Positions 44,982-53,313 are shown, counted from the first letter of the stretch. The stretch: DNA of 64,000 nt from Acidiferrum sp963764675 (GCA_963764675.1 CAVXTQ010000006.1:62001-126000); one strand, 5' to 3'. The notes: generated from the sequence alone by a model not told the origin. A program made the numbers and translations.

Positions 44982-45476
44982 TCAGCTCACTTTTCCCAGA
45001 TCCACGAACTCAATCTTCCACGGCGTCACGCCAACATCCAGCCGCGCAACCGTCAGCGGCAACTGAAAGCGTCGGGGTCCCGCGCTTCCCGGGTTGATAT
45101 ACAGCACGCCGGAGCGCTCGCTGCGCCCAAACTTATGCGAGTGCCCGCTCAACACCATCCGGAAGCCCGCCGCCACCGGATTAAGGTCCAATTCGTGGAC
45201 GTCGTGAAGCATGTAAATCTTCGCATCTCCGGCTTCAGCCACCGCCGTCGTCGGCAGCCTCAGCGCCCAGTCGCCCCGATCGACGTTTCCACGCACCGCC
45301 ACCACCGGGGCCAGCGCTCGCAGGGCGTCCAGGATCTCAGGCGCTCCCACATCGCCCGCGTGGAGGATCAGCTCCGAGCCACGTAGCGCCCGCACAGCCT
45401 CTTCACGCAGCAATCCATGCGTGTCCGATATCAGGCCAATCAATTTTGGGCCAATCAGTTTTGGAGGTTTCCCCAT
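44982..45476 (-). CDS. YfcE/MJ0936-family metallophosphoesterase
   Basis: The 164-residue enzyme has the calcineurin-like metal motifs in order: GLISDTHG, LHAGDVG, VRGNVD and SGHSHKFG. The length matches small YfcE-like phosphodiesterases. It should hydrolyse phosphodiesters or phosphoesters with Mn or similar metal; natural substrate unknown. The N-terminus has a small repeat (KLIGPKLIG) caused by a tandem 12-base duplication. Confidence 0.88.
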   Translation of the reverse strand: MGKPPKLIGPKLIGLISDTHGLLREEAVRALRGSELILHAGDVGAPEILDALRALAPVVAVRGNVDRGDWALRLPTTAVAEAGDAKIYMLHDVHELDLNPVAAGFRMVLSGHSHKFGRSERSGVLYINPGSAGPRRFQLPLTVARLDVGVTPWKIEFVDLGKVS

Positions 45477-45581
45477 TTCCAGGTCATAGTGCCAAAAACG
45501 GAGGCTAGAAACAGAGGATGTTTTGCGGAACGCGAAGTGCTCACGACGGAGACTCGTGCCTTGTTGCTCAAAGACGCGCTA

Positions 45582-45965
45582 CTAGCTCAGCGCGGAGACT
45601 TTCTCAGCCACCAGCCGGCGGAGCGGCTTGGCTCCAGGAACCGGGAACGACATATGCCAGAAATTAACGTCCTTGTCCGTAAATTCCAGCCCAACGTAGG
45701 TCTTGCCATCGCGGGAATGCCGGATGGTCACCACTCTTCCCTCGACCCTTTCCCGAGTCAGCTCATTTTCCAACAGCAGAATGTCGCCCAGGGCCACTGC
45801 GAAATCGAGCTCAATCGACGCACCGTGCAGGCTCACCGTGTGCGAGCGCGTCTCCGCGCTGAAGGTCTCCCCCTCCATGTTCAGTCCGTGAACTTTCAGC
45901 GGCACCGTCAGCATTACCCGGACCGTACGCCGCCGTTCTTTAGCTCGGAAATGAAGGAGCGCCAT
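45582..45965 (-). CDS. PilZ-domain protein
   Basis: The 127-residue protein has a PilZ core, with the basic patch KERRRTVRVML at residues about 10-20 in place of the RxxxR site, then SHTVSLHGASIEL replacing the usual D-x-S-x-x-G. So cyclic di-GMP binding is not assured. ATG 45965 is chosen; upstream ATG 45983 adds six residues. A GGDEF enzyme (20231) is encoded elsewhere in the window. Confidence 0.7.
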   Translation of the reverse strand: MALLHFRAKERRRTVRVMLTVPLKVHGLNMEGETFSAETRSHTVSLHGASIELDFAVALGDILLLENELTRERVEGRVVTIRHSRDGKTYVGLEFTDKDVNFWHMSFPVPGAKPLRRLVAEKVSALS

Positions 45966-46337
45966 GGGGACAGTACCTCTCAAACGACGAATGACATAAA
46001 CCGCTTAAATTGCTTCGGAACCAGGCCTGCGATGCGCTAAGTAACCCGCCACAACTCGCTGCAAACCAACTCCGCACAATCGTAATTCTGCCGGGGCACA
46101 CAAAATGGCGCAATGGCATGTCCGTACCAAGTTGGCCTGGGTGAAAACAGTACGCCCGTACTGCCCTCTAGTAATGGGCCAAGGTAGCCCCCTTCGCCGA
46201 CGGTCAAATCCGTGGTTTTTGGCTGTAAAAAGCGCTTTCGGGGACTCAGCGGCGGCCAGCCGAAAATGGCTGCCCGGGGGACCGCGCGGGGAAAAAGCCT
46301 GTTAATCCTGCATTCGGCAACAACCCTTGCCCTTACG
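45966..46337. other. Intergenic region with no gene seen
   Basis: A 66-residue frame at 46105-46305 has no ribosome site, no homologous-looking features and is not reported as a gene. The stretch near 46255-46300 has short inverted elements (GGCCAGCC, GGCTGCCC) that may form a weak hairpin. No promoter or RNA family was recognised. Confidence 0.5.
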
Positions 46338-46715
46338 TCACGTCAGTGACCGAAGCCTATTCATCAGCGCCAGCAAATGCGGCCGGTCCTCGTCGAGAAC
46401 CGCCGTAAATTTCAGCCCTAGCCCCCGGCCCGTATCCGCGTGCCGGACGGCCGCGTCGGCCCGGATCTGCCCTTCCTGGCATAGGAAATGGAGGTTCGTG
46501 ATGAGCCCCAATTCCCTGGGTTTGGGCGTCTCGATAAACACGCCGCCCACGCTCAAATCCCGCACCGGCGCAATATCGTCCTTGCCGTCACAGCGCCAGT
46601 ACACCCAAACGCCGCGTGAGGCCTCCACCCTGGTGCTGAGCCTCCTCGAGGGCGAGGTCAAAGGTTGTGGTAGTCGAGCCACGCCGGTTTGCTCGCTGAC
46701 AAAGTAATCGTTCAA
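46338..46715 (-). CDS. PilZ-domain protein
   Basis: The 125-residue protein has RRLSTRVEASRGVWVYW (RxxxR-like basic patch) followed by RDLSVGGVFIETP, the D-x-S-x-G-G motif that binds cyclic di-GMP. This is a better match to the PilZ consensus than the neighbour at 45582. It probably senses cyclic di-GMP to affect motility or surface structures; no partner gene is present. Confidence 0.8.
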   Translation of the reverse strand: MNDYFVSEQTGVARLPQPLTSPSRRLSTRVEASRGVWVYWRCDGKDDIAPVRDLSVGGVFIETPKPRELGLITNLHFLCQEGQIRADAAVRHADTGRGLGLKFTAVLDEDRPHLLALMNRLRSLT

Positions 46716-46893
46716 TCAACGCCGCGCAAGACCATTTCAAAACCGGGTGTGGAAAAGTCACAAAAAATAGCCGCAGGAGTCACCGTGGCTGTGGAAAATT
46801 CCGCTGAACTCCGCGCCCCTCACAAACCCCCTCACAAAACATGGTAGAACTGGGGGCGCGCCCAGCCGTTGCGCCAAGGGAGTTTTGCGCTCG

Positions 46894-48051
46894 ATGACCA
46901 CTCGAACCACCCGCATGTTCGCTGCGTTTTGCTGCCTCGCCTGCACGTTCCTTGTCGCACCGCGCGGCTCCCTCGCCCAGCAGCAGATTCGGCCTCCGCT
47001 CCATACCAGCGGCCACCAGATTCTCGACGCCGCCGGCCATCCCATCCGTCTTACGTCCGTCAACTGGTACGGCTTCGACCAGAAGGAATTCGTCCCTGGC
47101 GGCCTCGACCACGCCCCGCTCGACGCCATCATCAGCCAGATTCACGCTCTCGGCGTGAACTCCGTCCGCCTCCCCTGGGCCAACGAGACGCTCGAGCGCA
47201 ATCCCAGCGTTCCCGACTACGCCGTCAAGGCTAACCCCCGCTTTCGCGGCAAGCACGCCCTCGACGTAATGGATGCCGTCATCGACGCCCTCGCCCGCGC
47301 GCATATTCTGGTCATTCTCGACAACCACATGAGCCGCGCCGACTGGTGCTGCAACGAAAAAGACGGCAACGGCCTCTGGTACAACGCGGACTACCCCGAA
47401 GAAAAGTGGCTCGCCGACTGGCAAAGCATCGTCCGCCGCTACAAGCACCAGCATTGGGTGATCGGCGCCGACCTCCGCAATGAGCTTCGCAGCGGCGCGC
47501 AATGGGGCGGCTCCGATCCGAAGCTCGATTGGCACGCGGCGGCAGAGCGCGGCGGCAACGCTGTCTTGGCCGCCAATCCCAAGCTGCTGGTCTTCGTCGA
47601 AGGCCCCCAGTATTCCACCGATTTCACTGGTTTCGACAAGCTGCCAGTTGTGCTGAAAATTCCCAATCGCCTCGTCTACTCACCGCACGCCTACGCCCAG
47701 GCCGAGCACCCTTTCCAGAGTTACGACGAGCTCAAGCAGGCTTACGACGCTCGCGCCGGGTACCTTCTTCACATCGAACCGGGCGTCCCGCTGTGGGTCG
47801 GCGAATTCGGCACCTGCCAAACGCTCGATTGCGGCGCCAACAGCCAATGGTTCCGCTGGTTCGTGCAATACCTCGCGGAGAACAATCTCAGCTGGAGCTA
47901 TTGGCCGCTGAATGGCACGCAATCCTCCGGCGACGGTCGTGTCTACGACACCCTCGAAACCTACGGCCTGCTCTCCACCGACTACCAGCACATTGCTGCG
48001 CCCAAACTCCTCGACCTCTTGCGTCCCGTGGAGGTGCCGCCGCAACCCTAA
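46894..48051 (+). CDS. Secreted GH5-family glycoside hydrolase
   Basis: The 385-residue enzyme has a signal peptide (RMFAAFCCLACTFLVAP) and a (beta/alpha)8 barrel of the cellulase GH5 type. The acid/base glutamate is probably in IGADLRNELR and the nucleophile in LWVGEFGTC. Helical substrate-binding strands include VNSVRLPWANET and YSPHAYAQ. It should cleave beta-linked polysaccharides such as beta-glucan or mannan; substrate unknown. ATG 46894 is favoured over TTG 46885. A DUF1080-like gene follows 67 bp later. Confidence 0.88.
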   Translation: MTTRTTRMFAAFCCLACTFLVAPRGSLAQQQIRPPLHTSGHQILDAAGHPIRLTSVNWYGFDQKEFVPGGLDHAPLDAIISQIHALGVNSVRLPWANETLERNPSVPDYAVKANPRFRGKHALDVMDAVIDALARAHILVILDNHMSRADWCCNEKDGNGLWYNADYPEEKWLADWQSIVRRYKHQHWVIGADLRNELRSGAQWGGSDPKLDWHAAAERGGNAVLAANPKLLVFVEGPQYSTDFTGFDKLPVVLKIPNRLVYSPHAYAQAEHPFQSYDELKQAYDARAGYLLHIEPGVPLWVGEFGTCQTLDCGANSQWFRWFVQYLAENNLSWSYWPLNGTQSSGDGRVYDTLETYGLLSTDYQHIAAPKLLDLLRPVEVPPQP

Positions 48052-48118
48052 TGGAATGGCGTCGGCCGCCTGCACCGCTGCTAACAATCCTCGCCTCCCG
48101 GCGTCTATCCGGCGTATC

Positions 48119-48868
48119 ATGCAACCCTCGTCCGACTGGGGCAATCCCGTGCGCAACACTCTCTCCGGCTTCGTCTTCTCTACCTTCGTAGCGGGAACTG
48201 CATTGCTTCTAACCGCTTCTGCCGCAAACACGCCCAGCGCGCCTCCGCCGGCCACATCCTTCGCTCTCGATTCCATGACCGGCCTGGAAGTCCTAAACGT
48301 GAAAGCCGAAGCCGCCACCTACCGTGGCCGGCGCGCCGTGCATCTCTTGCAGTCCACAGCCGACGCCACGACGGGGAGCGCGGAAAAGGAATCGATCGCT
48401 ATCTTGAAGACCACCGACTTCAAGGACGGCACCATTGAAGCCGATATCGCCGGCGCACCGCGTACCGGCGCGCCTGCCGGCGCGCGCGGCTTCTTCGGCA
48501 TCGCCTTTCGCGTCCAGCCCCACGGCTCGCCCTTCGAGTGCTTCTATCTCCGCGCTACCAACCCGCGCTCCGAGGATCAACTCCGCCGCAACCATTCGGT
48601 GCAATACATTTCCTCGCCCGATTTTTCCTGGGAGCGTCTCCGCAAAGAAACTCCCGGCGTGTACGAGTCCTACGCCGACATCGAGCCCGGCGCGTGGACC
48701 AAAATCAAGATCGTCGTCTCCGGCACCAAAGCCCAGCTTTACGTCAACAACGCCGCGCAACCCTGCTTGATCGTCAACGACCTCAAGCGCGGCGAGACCC
48801 GCGGCCAAATCGCCCTCTGGATCGCCGATGACACCGACGCCTACTTCTCAAATCTCACTGTGAAGTAG
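48119..48868 (+). CDS. Secreted concanavalin-like/DUF1080-type protein
   Basis: The 249-residue protein has an N-terminal hydrophobic signal (SGFVFSTFVAGTALLLTAS) and a jelly-roll, LamG/DUF1080-like domain: TDFKDGTIEADIAG, ARGFFGIAFRVQP and GAWTKIKIVVSGTKAQLYVNN. Such domains bind or cleave glycans; it may cooperate with the GH5 enzyme just upstream. ATG 48119 is used; GTG 48149 and ATG 48056 are alternatives. No catalytic residues were identified. Confidence 0.7.
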   Translation: MQPSSDWGNPVRNTLSGFVFSTFVAGTALLLTASAANTPSAPPPATSFALDSMTGLEVLNVKAEAATYRGRRAVHLLQSTADATTGSAEKESIAILKTTDFKDGTIEADIAGAPRTGAPAGARGFFGIAFRVQPHGSPFECFYLRATNPRSEDQLRRNHSVQYISSPDFSWERLRKETPGVYESYADIEPGAWTKIKIVVSGTKAQLYVNNAAQPCLIVNDLKRGETRGQIALWIADDTDAYFSNLTVK

Positions 48869-48892
48869 CCCACCGCCCAGCCCCGCCTGCCG

Positions 48893-49528
48893 CTAGTAAC
48901 GGTATTCTTTCAGCCATCGCCAGACTTCATCTTCCACCGAGAAAGCCACCCCGCTATTCGCTGCGAATCTTGCATCCATCTCAAATGCGTGCGCCTTCAT
49001 CGGTACCAGGCAATACGATTTCGTGCGAATAAAACCCTGCACGAACAATGCAGCGAAGCGCTGCACTCCCAGGATCTGGATCTGCGTGGCGTGCACCAGA
49101 GCGTGGAATAACGTCCTGTCGGTCGCCTTCTCGTTGAACACCAAAACGTCTTGGAACGTTACCGAAGCGATGTGCGCCGCGTCCGGCAGCTCCATGGCTG
49201 CCGTTGCCTTGGGGTCGCAATCGAATTTCGGATTCGCAATCCGGCGATCCACCAGCTCCACCACGCGAACTTGCGCCAGCAGCACCGGCGCGAAGAAGCG
49301 CATCAGCGAGAGCTTTTTCCCTTGGGGCAGTGGCTGCCCGCTCGCGTAATACAGTTCCCTTCCTTCGCGCAGATATTTCGAAAACACGTCGATCGCGCCG
49401 CCCACCTCCTGCTCTCCCAGCCAAGCGTTCCCTTCCTCGGAATTCGTGGCCGACGACCCCGCCTTTCTGTCCTTCCCACAAACCATTTCGTACTCCCATC
49501 TTTCCCAGCACGCCGGCTGAAAGCTCAT
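48893..49528 (-). CDS. Unrecognised protein with HxxxH motif (possible metalloprotease)
   Basis: The 211-residue protein has no signal peptide. The central part contains FHALVHATQ (HxxxH) and, about 34 residues on, HAFEMDARFA. This order resembles zinc metallopeptidase patterns in which two His and a downstream Glu bind the metal; it is not conclusive. ATG 49528 is chosen; ATG 49552 is another candidate. An inverted repeat at 49547-49577 lies at its start region. A TetR regulator is divergently encoded 212 bp away. Confidence 0.55.
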   Translation of the reverse strand: MSFQPACWERWEYEMVCGKDRKAGSSATNSEEGNAWLGEQEVGGAIDVFSKYLREGRELYYASGQPLPQGKKLSLMRFFAPVLLAQVRVVELVDRRIANPKFDCDPKATAAMELPDAAHIASVTFQDVLVFNEKATDRTLFHALVHATQIQILGVQRFAALFVQGFIRTKSYCLVPMKAHAFEMDARFAANSGVAFSVEDEVWRWLKEYRY

Positions 49529-49546
49529 TTTTTGGCCCGAATAGTT

Positions 49547-49577
49547 ATACATTGTTAGTTATACGATGTCAATGTAT
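49547..49577. promoter_or_regulatory. Inverted repeat between the HxxxH gene and TetR gene
   Basis: ATACATTG and CAATGTAT are perfect eight-base arms separated by 15 bases. A smaller palindrome TATCGA-TAT-TCGATA is at 49593-49607. Both lie in the divergent intergenic region and could bind the TetR product. Confidence 0.55.
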
Positions 49578-49740
49578 CATTTCACAGGACCATATCGATA
49601 TTCGATAATCGCCCATCTCCCCATTCGAAAGGCCATTTTCCGCGGAAACTCAGTCTCCAAATCTCGCTATAGACAGCAAATCAGTTCTTTGCTATTACTT
49701 TTACGGCGTAAAACTCGTTTGACCCTGGGGGTCTCGTCCT

Positions 49741-50295
49741 ATGCCACCGATCGCGGACCGGCAGCTTGAGGAACGCATCCTGAAAGCGGCGCAACGCCTT
49801 TGGCGAAGCAAAGGCGAGCATGGCCTCACTCTACGGGCCGTCGCTCGGGAGGCGGGCACCACCACCCCTACGGTGTACAAACGTTTCCGCAATAAAAGGG
49901 CCTTGCAAACCGCTCTCGCTGAACGTTTCAAGCAGCAGTTGAATGAGGAATGTTTGTCCTCGGGAACTCTCGAGGAGGTCTACCGGCGCTACCTGCAATT
50001 CGCGGAAGACCATCCCCATGAGTACGAGCTGCTATGGAGGACCTGGACGGAAGTTTTTCATCCCCGGGGTCCCCGCCCCGGGCGAGCGTGGTTTTTGTCG
50101 CAGATGGCAGCGCGATTTGGCGGAGAGCCGGAAGAGTATGCGCGCGCTTTCTACGCCTTGTTCCTAGTGGCCCACGGCGCCGCCACTCTGCTCACCGCGC
50201 CAGAAGGCGACGAGGTCGCTCATGCCGAAGTGCGAGAAAACTACTTGGCCATCTGCGACGCGCTACTCAAAAACGTCGCAATCTTCTGCCCCTAG
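49741..50295 (+). CDS. TetR-family transcriptional regulator
   Basis: The 184-residue protein has an N-terminal TetR helix-turn-helix (residues about 8-60: ILKAAQRLWRSKGEHGLTLRA, EAGTTTPTVYKRFRNKRAL), followed by a helical ligand domain. It should repress or activate a neighbouring gene upon ligand binding. The divergent HxxxH gene is the nearest target, with two palindromes in between. The intergenic AT content is higher than the surrounding DNA. Confidence 0.85.
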   Translation: MPPIADRQLEERILKAAQRLWRSKGEHGLTLRAVAREAGTTTPTVYKRFRNKRALQTALAERFKQQLNEECLSSGTLEEVYRRYLQFAEDHPHEYELLWRTWTEVFHPRGPRPGRAWFLSQMAARFGGEPEEYARAFYALFLVAHGAATLLTAPEGDEVAHAEVRENYLAICDALLKNVAIFCP

Positions 50296-50422
50296 CCACA
50301 AATCCACCCCTGTGTTTCGCCGGCCCCCTGGGGTTCAGCTCGTCGCGCAGCCAATGAAAGAAGACGTAGACCAGGAAGACACAGCCCAGCAAAGCAAGCG
50401 TCGATAAAATCAGTGTCCCCAT
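50267..50422 (-). CDS. Small single-helix membrane protein
   Basis: The 51-residue product has a hydrophobic helix (GTLILSTLALLGCVFLVYVFF) followed by a basic, Arg-rich tail. ATG 50422 is used; no ribosome site is clear. It overlaps the 3' end of the TetR gene by 29 bases, convergent. No family is recognised; it may be spurious. Confidence 0.35.
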   Translation of the reverse strand: MGTLILSTLALLGCVFLVYVFFHWLRDELNPRGPAKHRGGFVARGRRLRRF

Positions 50423-50543
50423 ACCAATATGGAGGACGCCGACTTCGCAGGCCGCATCCTCACTAGCGGCATACTGAAAGGCCAAGGATTAGGAAGTCCT
50501 GAAGCGCGTGTAAGAAAATTGTTAGAGGCGCCGCGGCGATTCT

Positions 50544-50568
50544 GTAGGGGCGCAGCACGCTGCGCCCT
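50544..50568. repeat. Palindromic repeat (GGGGCGCAG type)
   Basis: TAGGGGCGCAG and CTGCGCCCTA arms flank CACG; the hairpin resembles dispersed REP-like elements elsewhere in the window. It sits in the 5' region of the M23 peptidase gene, 50 bases before its ATG. Confidence 0.6.
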
Positions 50569-50617
50569 AGCTTGGCACCCAACGCACCATAGAGCGGGGT
50601 GGGTGCGGCAAAACAAA

Positions 50618-51616
50618 ATGCAATTCGCAACTCCATTCCGACCGCTTACAAAACGTGGCGCTGTCATTTTCACTGCGATGTCCGTAATCATTCTTGTTCT
50701 AACCGCGCCCGCTGCTTCGGCGCAGACCAAGAAGCGCCCCGCCCGCAAAGCCCCCGCCCCCGCCGCAACCAAATACAACTGCGGCCAAGGCATCGAGCTG
50801 CGCCTGACCGCCTCAGCCTCCACGCAAGGCAGCCTGCTCCAAGCCGAACTCCGCAGCCCCAAGCCGCTCACCGAAATCACCGCCACCTGGGACGAAAAGC
50901 AAATCCCCTTCTGGCCAGACGCCACCGCGCCAAAGGGCGTCGACCTCCACCGCGCGTTTGTCGGCGTCGACCTAGAAAAAGCCGCAGGCCAGTACGATTT
51001 CAAGGTCACCGCGAAGTCCGAAGGCGGCGCCCCAGCAACCTGCGCCGCCGCGATCACCGTAAGCGCCGGAAAATTCGCCACCGAAAAACTAAAAGTCGCG
51101 CCCAACTTCGTCGAGCCCAATCCCGAACAGCTCGCCAAAGCCGAAGAAGACCGCAAAAAACTCCGCGAACTCTTCGCCACCGTCACGCCAGAAAAACTGT
51201 GGACCGGCCGCTTCCGCATCCCGCTCGATGGCGTAACCACCGGCGGCAATTTCGGCCGCCGCCGCGTCCTCAACGGCCAACCCGGCTCCCCGCACAGCGG
51301 CGTCGATTTCCCCTCGCCCACCGGCACCCCGGTTTACGCCGCCCAAGCAGGCCGCGTAGTCCTCGCCGAAGAGCTGTATTTCTCCGGCAACACCGTCCTG
51401 ATCGACCACGGCCTCGGCGTCTACACCCTCTACGGCCACTTCTCCGAAATCACCGCAAAGCCCGGCGACCTCGTCACCACCACCACCGTGATCGGAAAAG
51501 TAGGCGCCACTGGCCGCGTCACCGGCCCCCATCTCCACTGGGGCCTAACGGTAAATCGCGCCCGCGTCAACGCCCTGCAAATTGTGACTTTGGGTAAGGC
51601 AGTGGGCAGAGAGTAG
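50618..51616 (+). CDS. Secreted M23-family (LytM) peptidase
   Basis: The 332-residue protein has a signal sequence (VIFTAMSVIILVLTAPAAS) and a Pro/Ala/Lys linker, then a beta-domain. The C-terminal M23 domain has the zinc motifs HSGVDFPSP and HLHWGL, with GHF between. It should cut peptidoglycan cross-bridges or act as an activator of other hydrolases. ATG 50618 is chosen; the upstream open frame to 50429 is overlapped by the palindromic repeat and not conserved. Confidence 0.9.
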   Translation: MQFATPFRPLTKRGAVIFTAMSVIILVLTAPAASAQTKKRPARKAPAPAATKYNCGQGIELRLTASASTQGSLLQAELRSPKPLTEITATWDEKQIPFWPDATAPKGVDLHRAFVGVDLEKAAGQYDFKVTAKSEGGAPATCAAAITVSAGKFATEKLKVAPNFVEPNPEQLAKAEEDRKKLRELFATVTPEKLWTGRFRIPLDGVTTGGNFGRRRVLNGQPGSPHSGVDFPSPTGTPVYAAQAGRVVLAEELYFSGNTVLIDHGLGVYTLYGHFSEITAKPGDLVTTTTVIGKVGATGRVTGPHLHWGLTVNRARVNALQIVTLGKAVGRE

Positions 51617-51871
51617 TCAGGAGTGTATCTGGGAGGACAGGCCAACCTATATCGACACCGCATTCGGCCTTGAGAGGGCCGGAGAATTGTGCGATTTACT
51701 GGGCTTTGTGCGGCTTTCGGGGAAGTTGTATCAATGTTGCTTCAATGCTGGCCGGGCATCCGAAGGGCGTCAGCGCCCAGCCGTCCAAACGGCCTAGGCT
51801 CGGATACCCCAAGATGGGTGCCAAGAGCCGTGTCCGACCAACGGCTGGGTGTTTCCTCCCCTCCTAAAAGG

Positions 51872-52051
51872 CTATCTAAGACGCGCTTCGAAAATGACGA
51901 TTTGATAGTCCGGCTCGCCCGGACAGCCGAATACCGTTCGCACGCGAACGCCGCCGAAAGTATCGCCAGCTTTCGGCGGAACGCCCACCGTCTGAAAACA
52001 CTCCGGATCGCCTTCAAATGCGATTGTCAAATTCGTTTTCCGCGTTTCCAT
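51872..52051 (-). CDS. Small acidic protein, unknown function
   Basis: The 59-residue product has no membrane segment and a beta-rich look (NLTIAFEGDPECFQTV, PDYQIVIFEARL). The start ATG 52051 is fixed by GGGAGG five bases upstream, one of the best ribosome sites in the window. A hairpin followed by a T-rich run lies in its leader. No family is recognised. Confidence 0.6.
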   Translation of the reverse strand: METRKTNLTIAFEGDPECFQTVGVPPKAGDTFGGVRVRTVFGCPGEPDYQIVIFEARLR

Positions 52052-52075
52052 GCTTACCTCCCTAAAACGAGAAAA

Positions 52076-52100
52076 GGGCAACCCATTGGATGGGTCGCCC
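52076..52100 (-). terminator. Attenuator/terminator-like hairpin in the leader of the 51872 gene
   Basis: Read on the minus strand, GGGCGACCCA pairs with TGGGTTGCCC around a TCCAA loop, with one mismatch or G-U pair. It is followed by TTTTCTCGTTTT, then GGGAGG and the ATG. This is the layout of an intrinsic terminator directly before a gene, so it may attenuate it. Confidence 0.6.
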
Positions 52101-52552
52101 CGATTTTCGACTCGAACGGAAACGTATCATGCCCCGTTTATCCAGGTCAACAAGCGGGTGCCCCGTACGCCGGTTTCGCGTGCGGGGTTCTCGTCACAGT
52201 TCTTCGGATGCACACTATCGCCGTCCACTCTCCAATTCTCACCGTTCCCTGCAAAACACTTAACCAATTGGTAGTTTAGTGCTATCCTGCCCCGTGTTTG
52301 CTTGCACTGAGTCTCGAAGTGTTTGCATCGATTTCCAATCCGCTGCTGTGCTCTTCTGCGGCCCTCTTGCCACCGCGTCGAGTCAGTCCCACCGCCTCAG
52401 CAGGATTCGATCGAAACCTCTCGTTGCTCACTGTATACTGCCCAGTACCAGCTAACTCTTTTGGAATCAACACTTCCAAAAGTGTATCAAAACAAACGGC
52501 TTTAACCCCCTTTAGAATGAACACTTATGAAAAAAGTGGGGGGGGGGGTAAA

Positions 52553-52585
52553 TGTAGCGCCGTCCCTTTAGGGCGGCATCTTCGA
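52553..52585 (+). repeat. Palindromic repeat (TGTAGCGCCGTCCC type), copy 1
   Basis: TGTAGCGCCGTCCC, then TTTA, then GGGCGGCATCTTCGA. The inner arms GCCGTCCC/GGGCGGC form a hairpin. Copy 2 lies at 53229-53281. The two flank the cytochrome c gene at 52753. Confidence 0.7.
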
Positions 52586-52752
52586 CGGGTGGCTAGTCGC
52601 TCGCTCGAGAAACCGGCGCACGCGTCTGCCCTCGTCGCATTAGAGCCGGGCGTGACCCAGGTCACTGCACCGCACGGCGATTTAGGTTCACGATTCGCCG
52701 AATGTTCCGCCCGTTCGATTCAACGGAACGCGTGCCTCGACAGGAGAGCGCC

Positions 52753-53196
52753 ATGAATACCTTTCACAGATTCAGCATACCGGGGCTTCTTGCAACGGGA
52801 CTTGTTGCCGTGGTTGGGATTTCCTGCCTCGCGCAGGAAACGAAGCTCAAGAAGGAGCCGGCTAAGATAACGTCGCCGGCTTCGGGCCAGGAAATGTTCA
52901 CCAGCTATTGCGCGGCGTGCCATGGAAGGGACGCCAAAGGGGATGGCCCCGCGGCTGCGGCACTCAAGACCGCTCCGGAGGACTTAACCACACTCGCCAG
53001 AAGGAACAATGGCAAATTTCCAGATGCCAGGGTGGGGAGCGTACTCCGCGGCACGGCTAGTCTGGCGTCCCACGGCGACCAGGAAATGCCGGTGTGGGGC
53101 CCGGTCTTCCGGTCACTCGCCGGTGGGAATGACGCGGAAGTGCAGATGCGCATCTCGAATTTGTCTCGCTACCTGGAGTCGTTGCAGGTGAAGTAA
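52753..53196 (+). CDS. Exported monohaem cytochrome c
   Basis: The 147-residue protein has a signal peptide (PGLLATGLVAVVGISCLAQ) and one CxxCH site (CAACHGRDAKGDGPAA), with a likely Met ligand in EMPVWGPVF. It should be periplasmic. ATG 52753 follows CAGGAG. It is flanked by two similar palindromic repeats. The redox partner is not encoded next to it. Confidence 0.85.
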   Translation: MNTFHRFSIPGLLATGLVAVVGISCLAQETKLKKEPAKITSPASGQEMFTSYCAACHGRDAKGDGPAAAALKTAPEDLTTLARRNNGKFPDARVGSVLRGTASLASHGDQEMPVWGPVFRSLAGGNDAEVQMRISNLSRYLESLQVK

Positions 53197-53228
53197 CGCC
53201 AGCGGCGAGCCATCTTGCGTTTGCCGTT

Positions 53229-53281
53229 GTAGCGCCGTCCCGGCGCCTGTCCCGACCCGGTCGGGAGGGCGGCATCTTCGA
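53229..53281 (+). repeat. Palindromic repeat (TGTAGCGCCGTCCC type), copy 2
   Basis: Shares TGTAGCGCCGTCCC and GGGCGGCATCTTCGA with copy 1, but the centre is 20 bases longer (GGCGCCTGTCCCGACCCGGT then CGGGA). It lies between the cytochrome c gene and the MutS-like gene. Confidence 0.7.
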
Positions 53282-53313
53282 TGGACTGGGCTGTCCGGGG
53301 CGACAACGACGAT

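Larger units (their letters stand above)
52052..52752. other. 700-bp region without a supported gene
   Basis: This region holds a leader hairpin for the small gene at 51872 (52076-52100), a nine-base-arm inverted repeat CTTTTGGAA/TTCCAAAAG at 52458-52482, an 11-G run at 52538-52548 and a palindromic repeat at 52553-52585. Open frames of 80 (minus) and 152 (plus) codons exist but lack ribosome sites and recognisable sequence. Confidence 0.5.

Noticed and set aside
46086..46130. Sigma-54 promoter on the minus strand (TGGTACG...TGCC)
   Set aside because: GG-GC spacing is nine, not ten, and the downstream gene gives no reason.
46105..46305. 66-codon plus-strand frame in the gap between PilZ genes
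   Set aside because: No ribosome site, no neighbour context and ordinary composition.
45966..46337. Cyclic di-GMP riboswitch near PilZ genes
   Set aside because: The conserved core sequences of GEMM-type riboswitches are not present.
50599..51597. 332-codon frame in phase shift with the M23 peptidase
   Set aside because: Arg/Pro-rich translation from a second frame of a gene with intact zinc motifs.
52282..52524. 80-codon minus-strand frame starting MFILKGVKAV
   Set aside because: No ribosome site or recognisable family; region also holds hairpins. Could be a remnant but cannot be supported.
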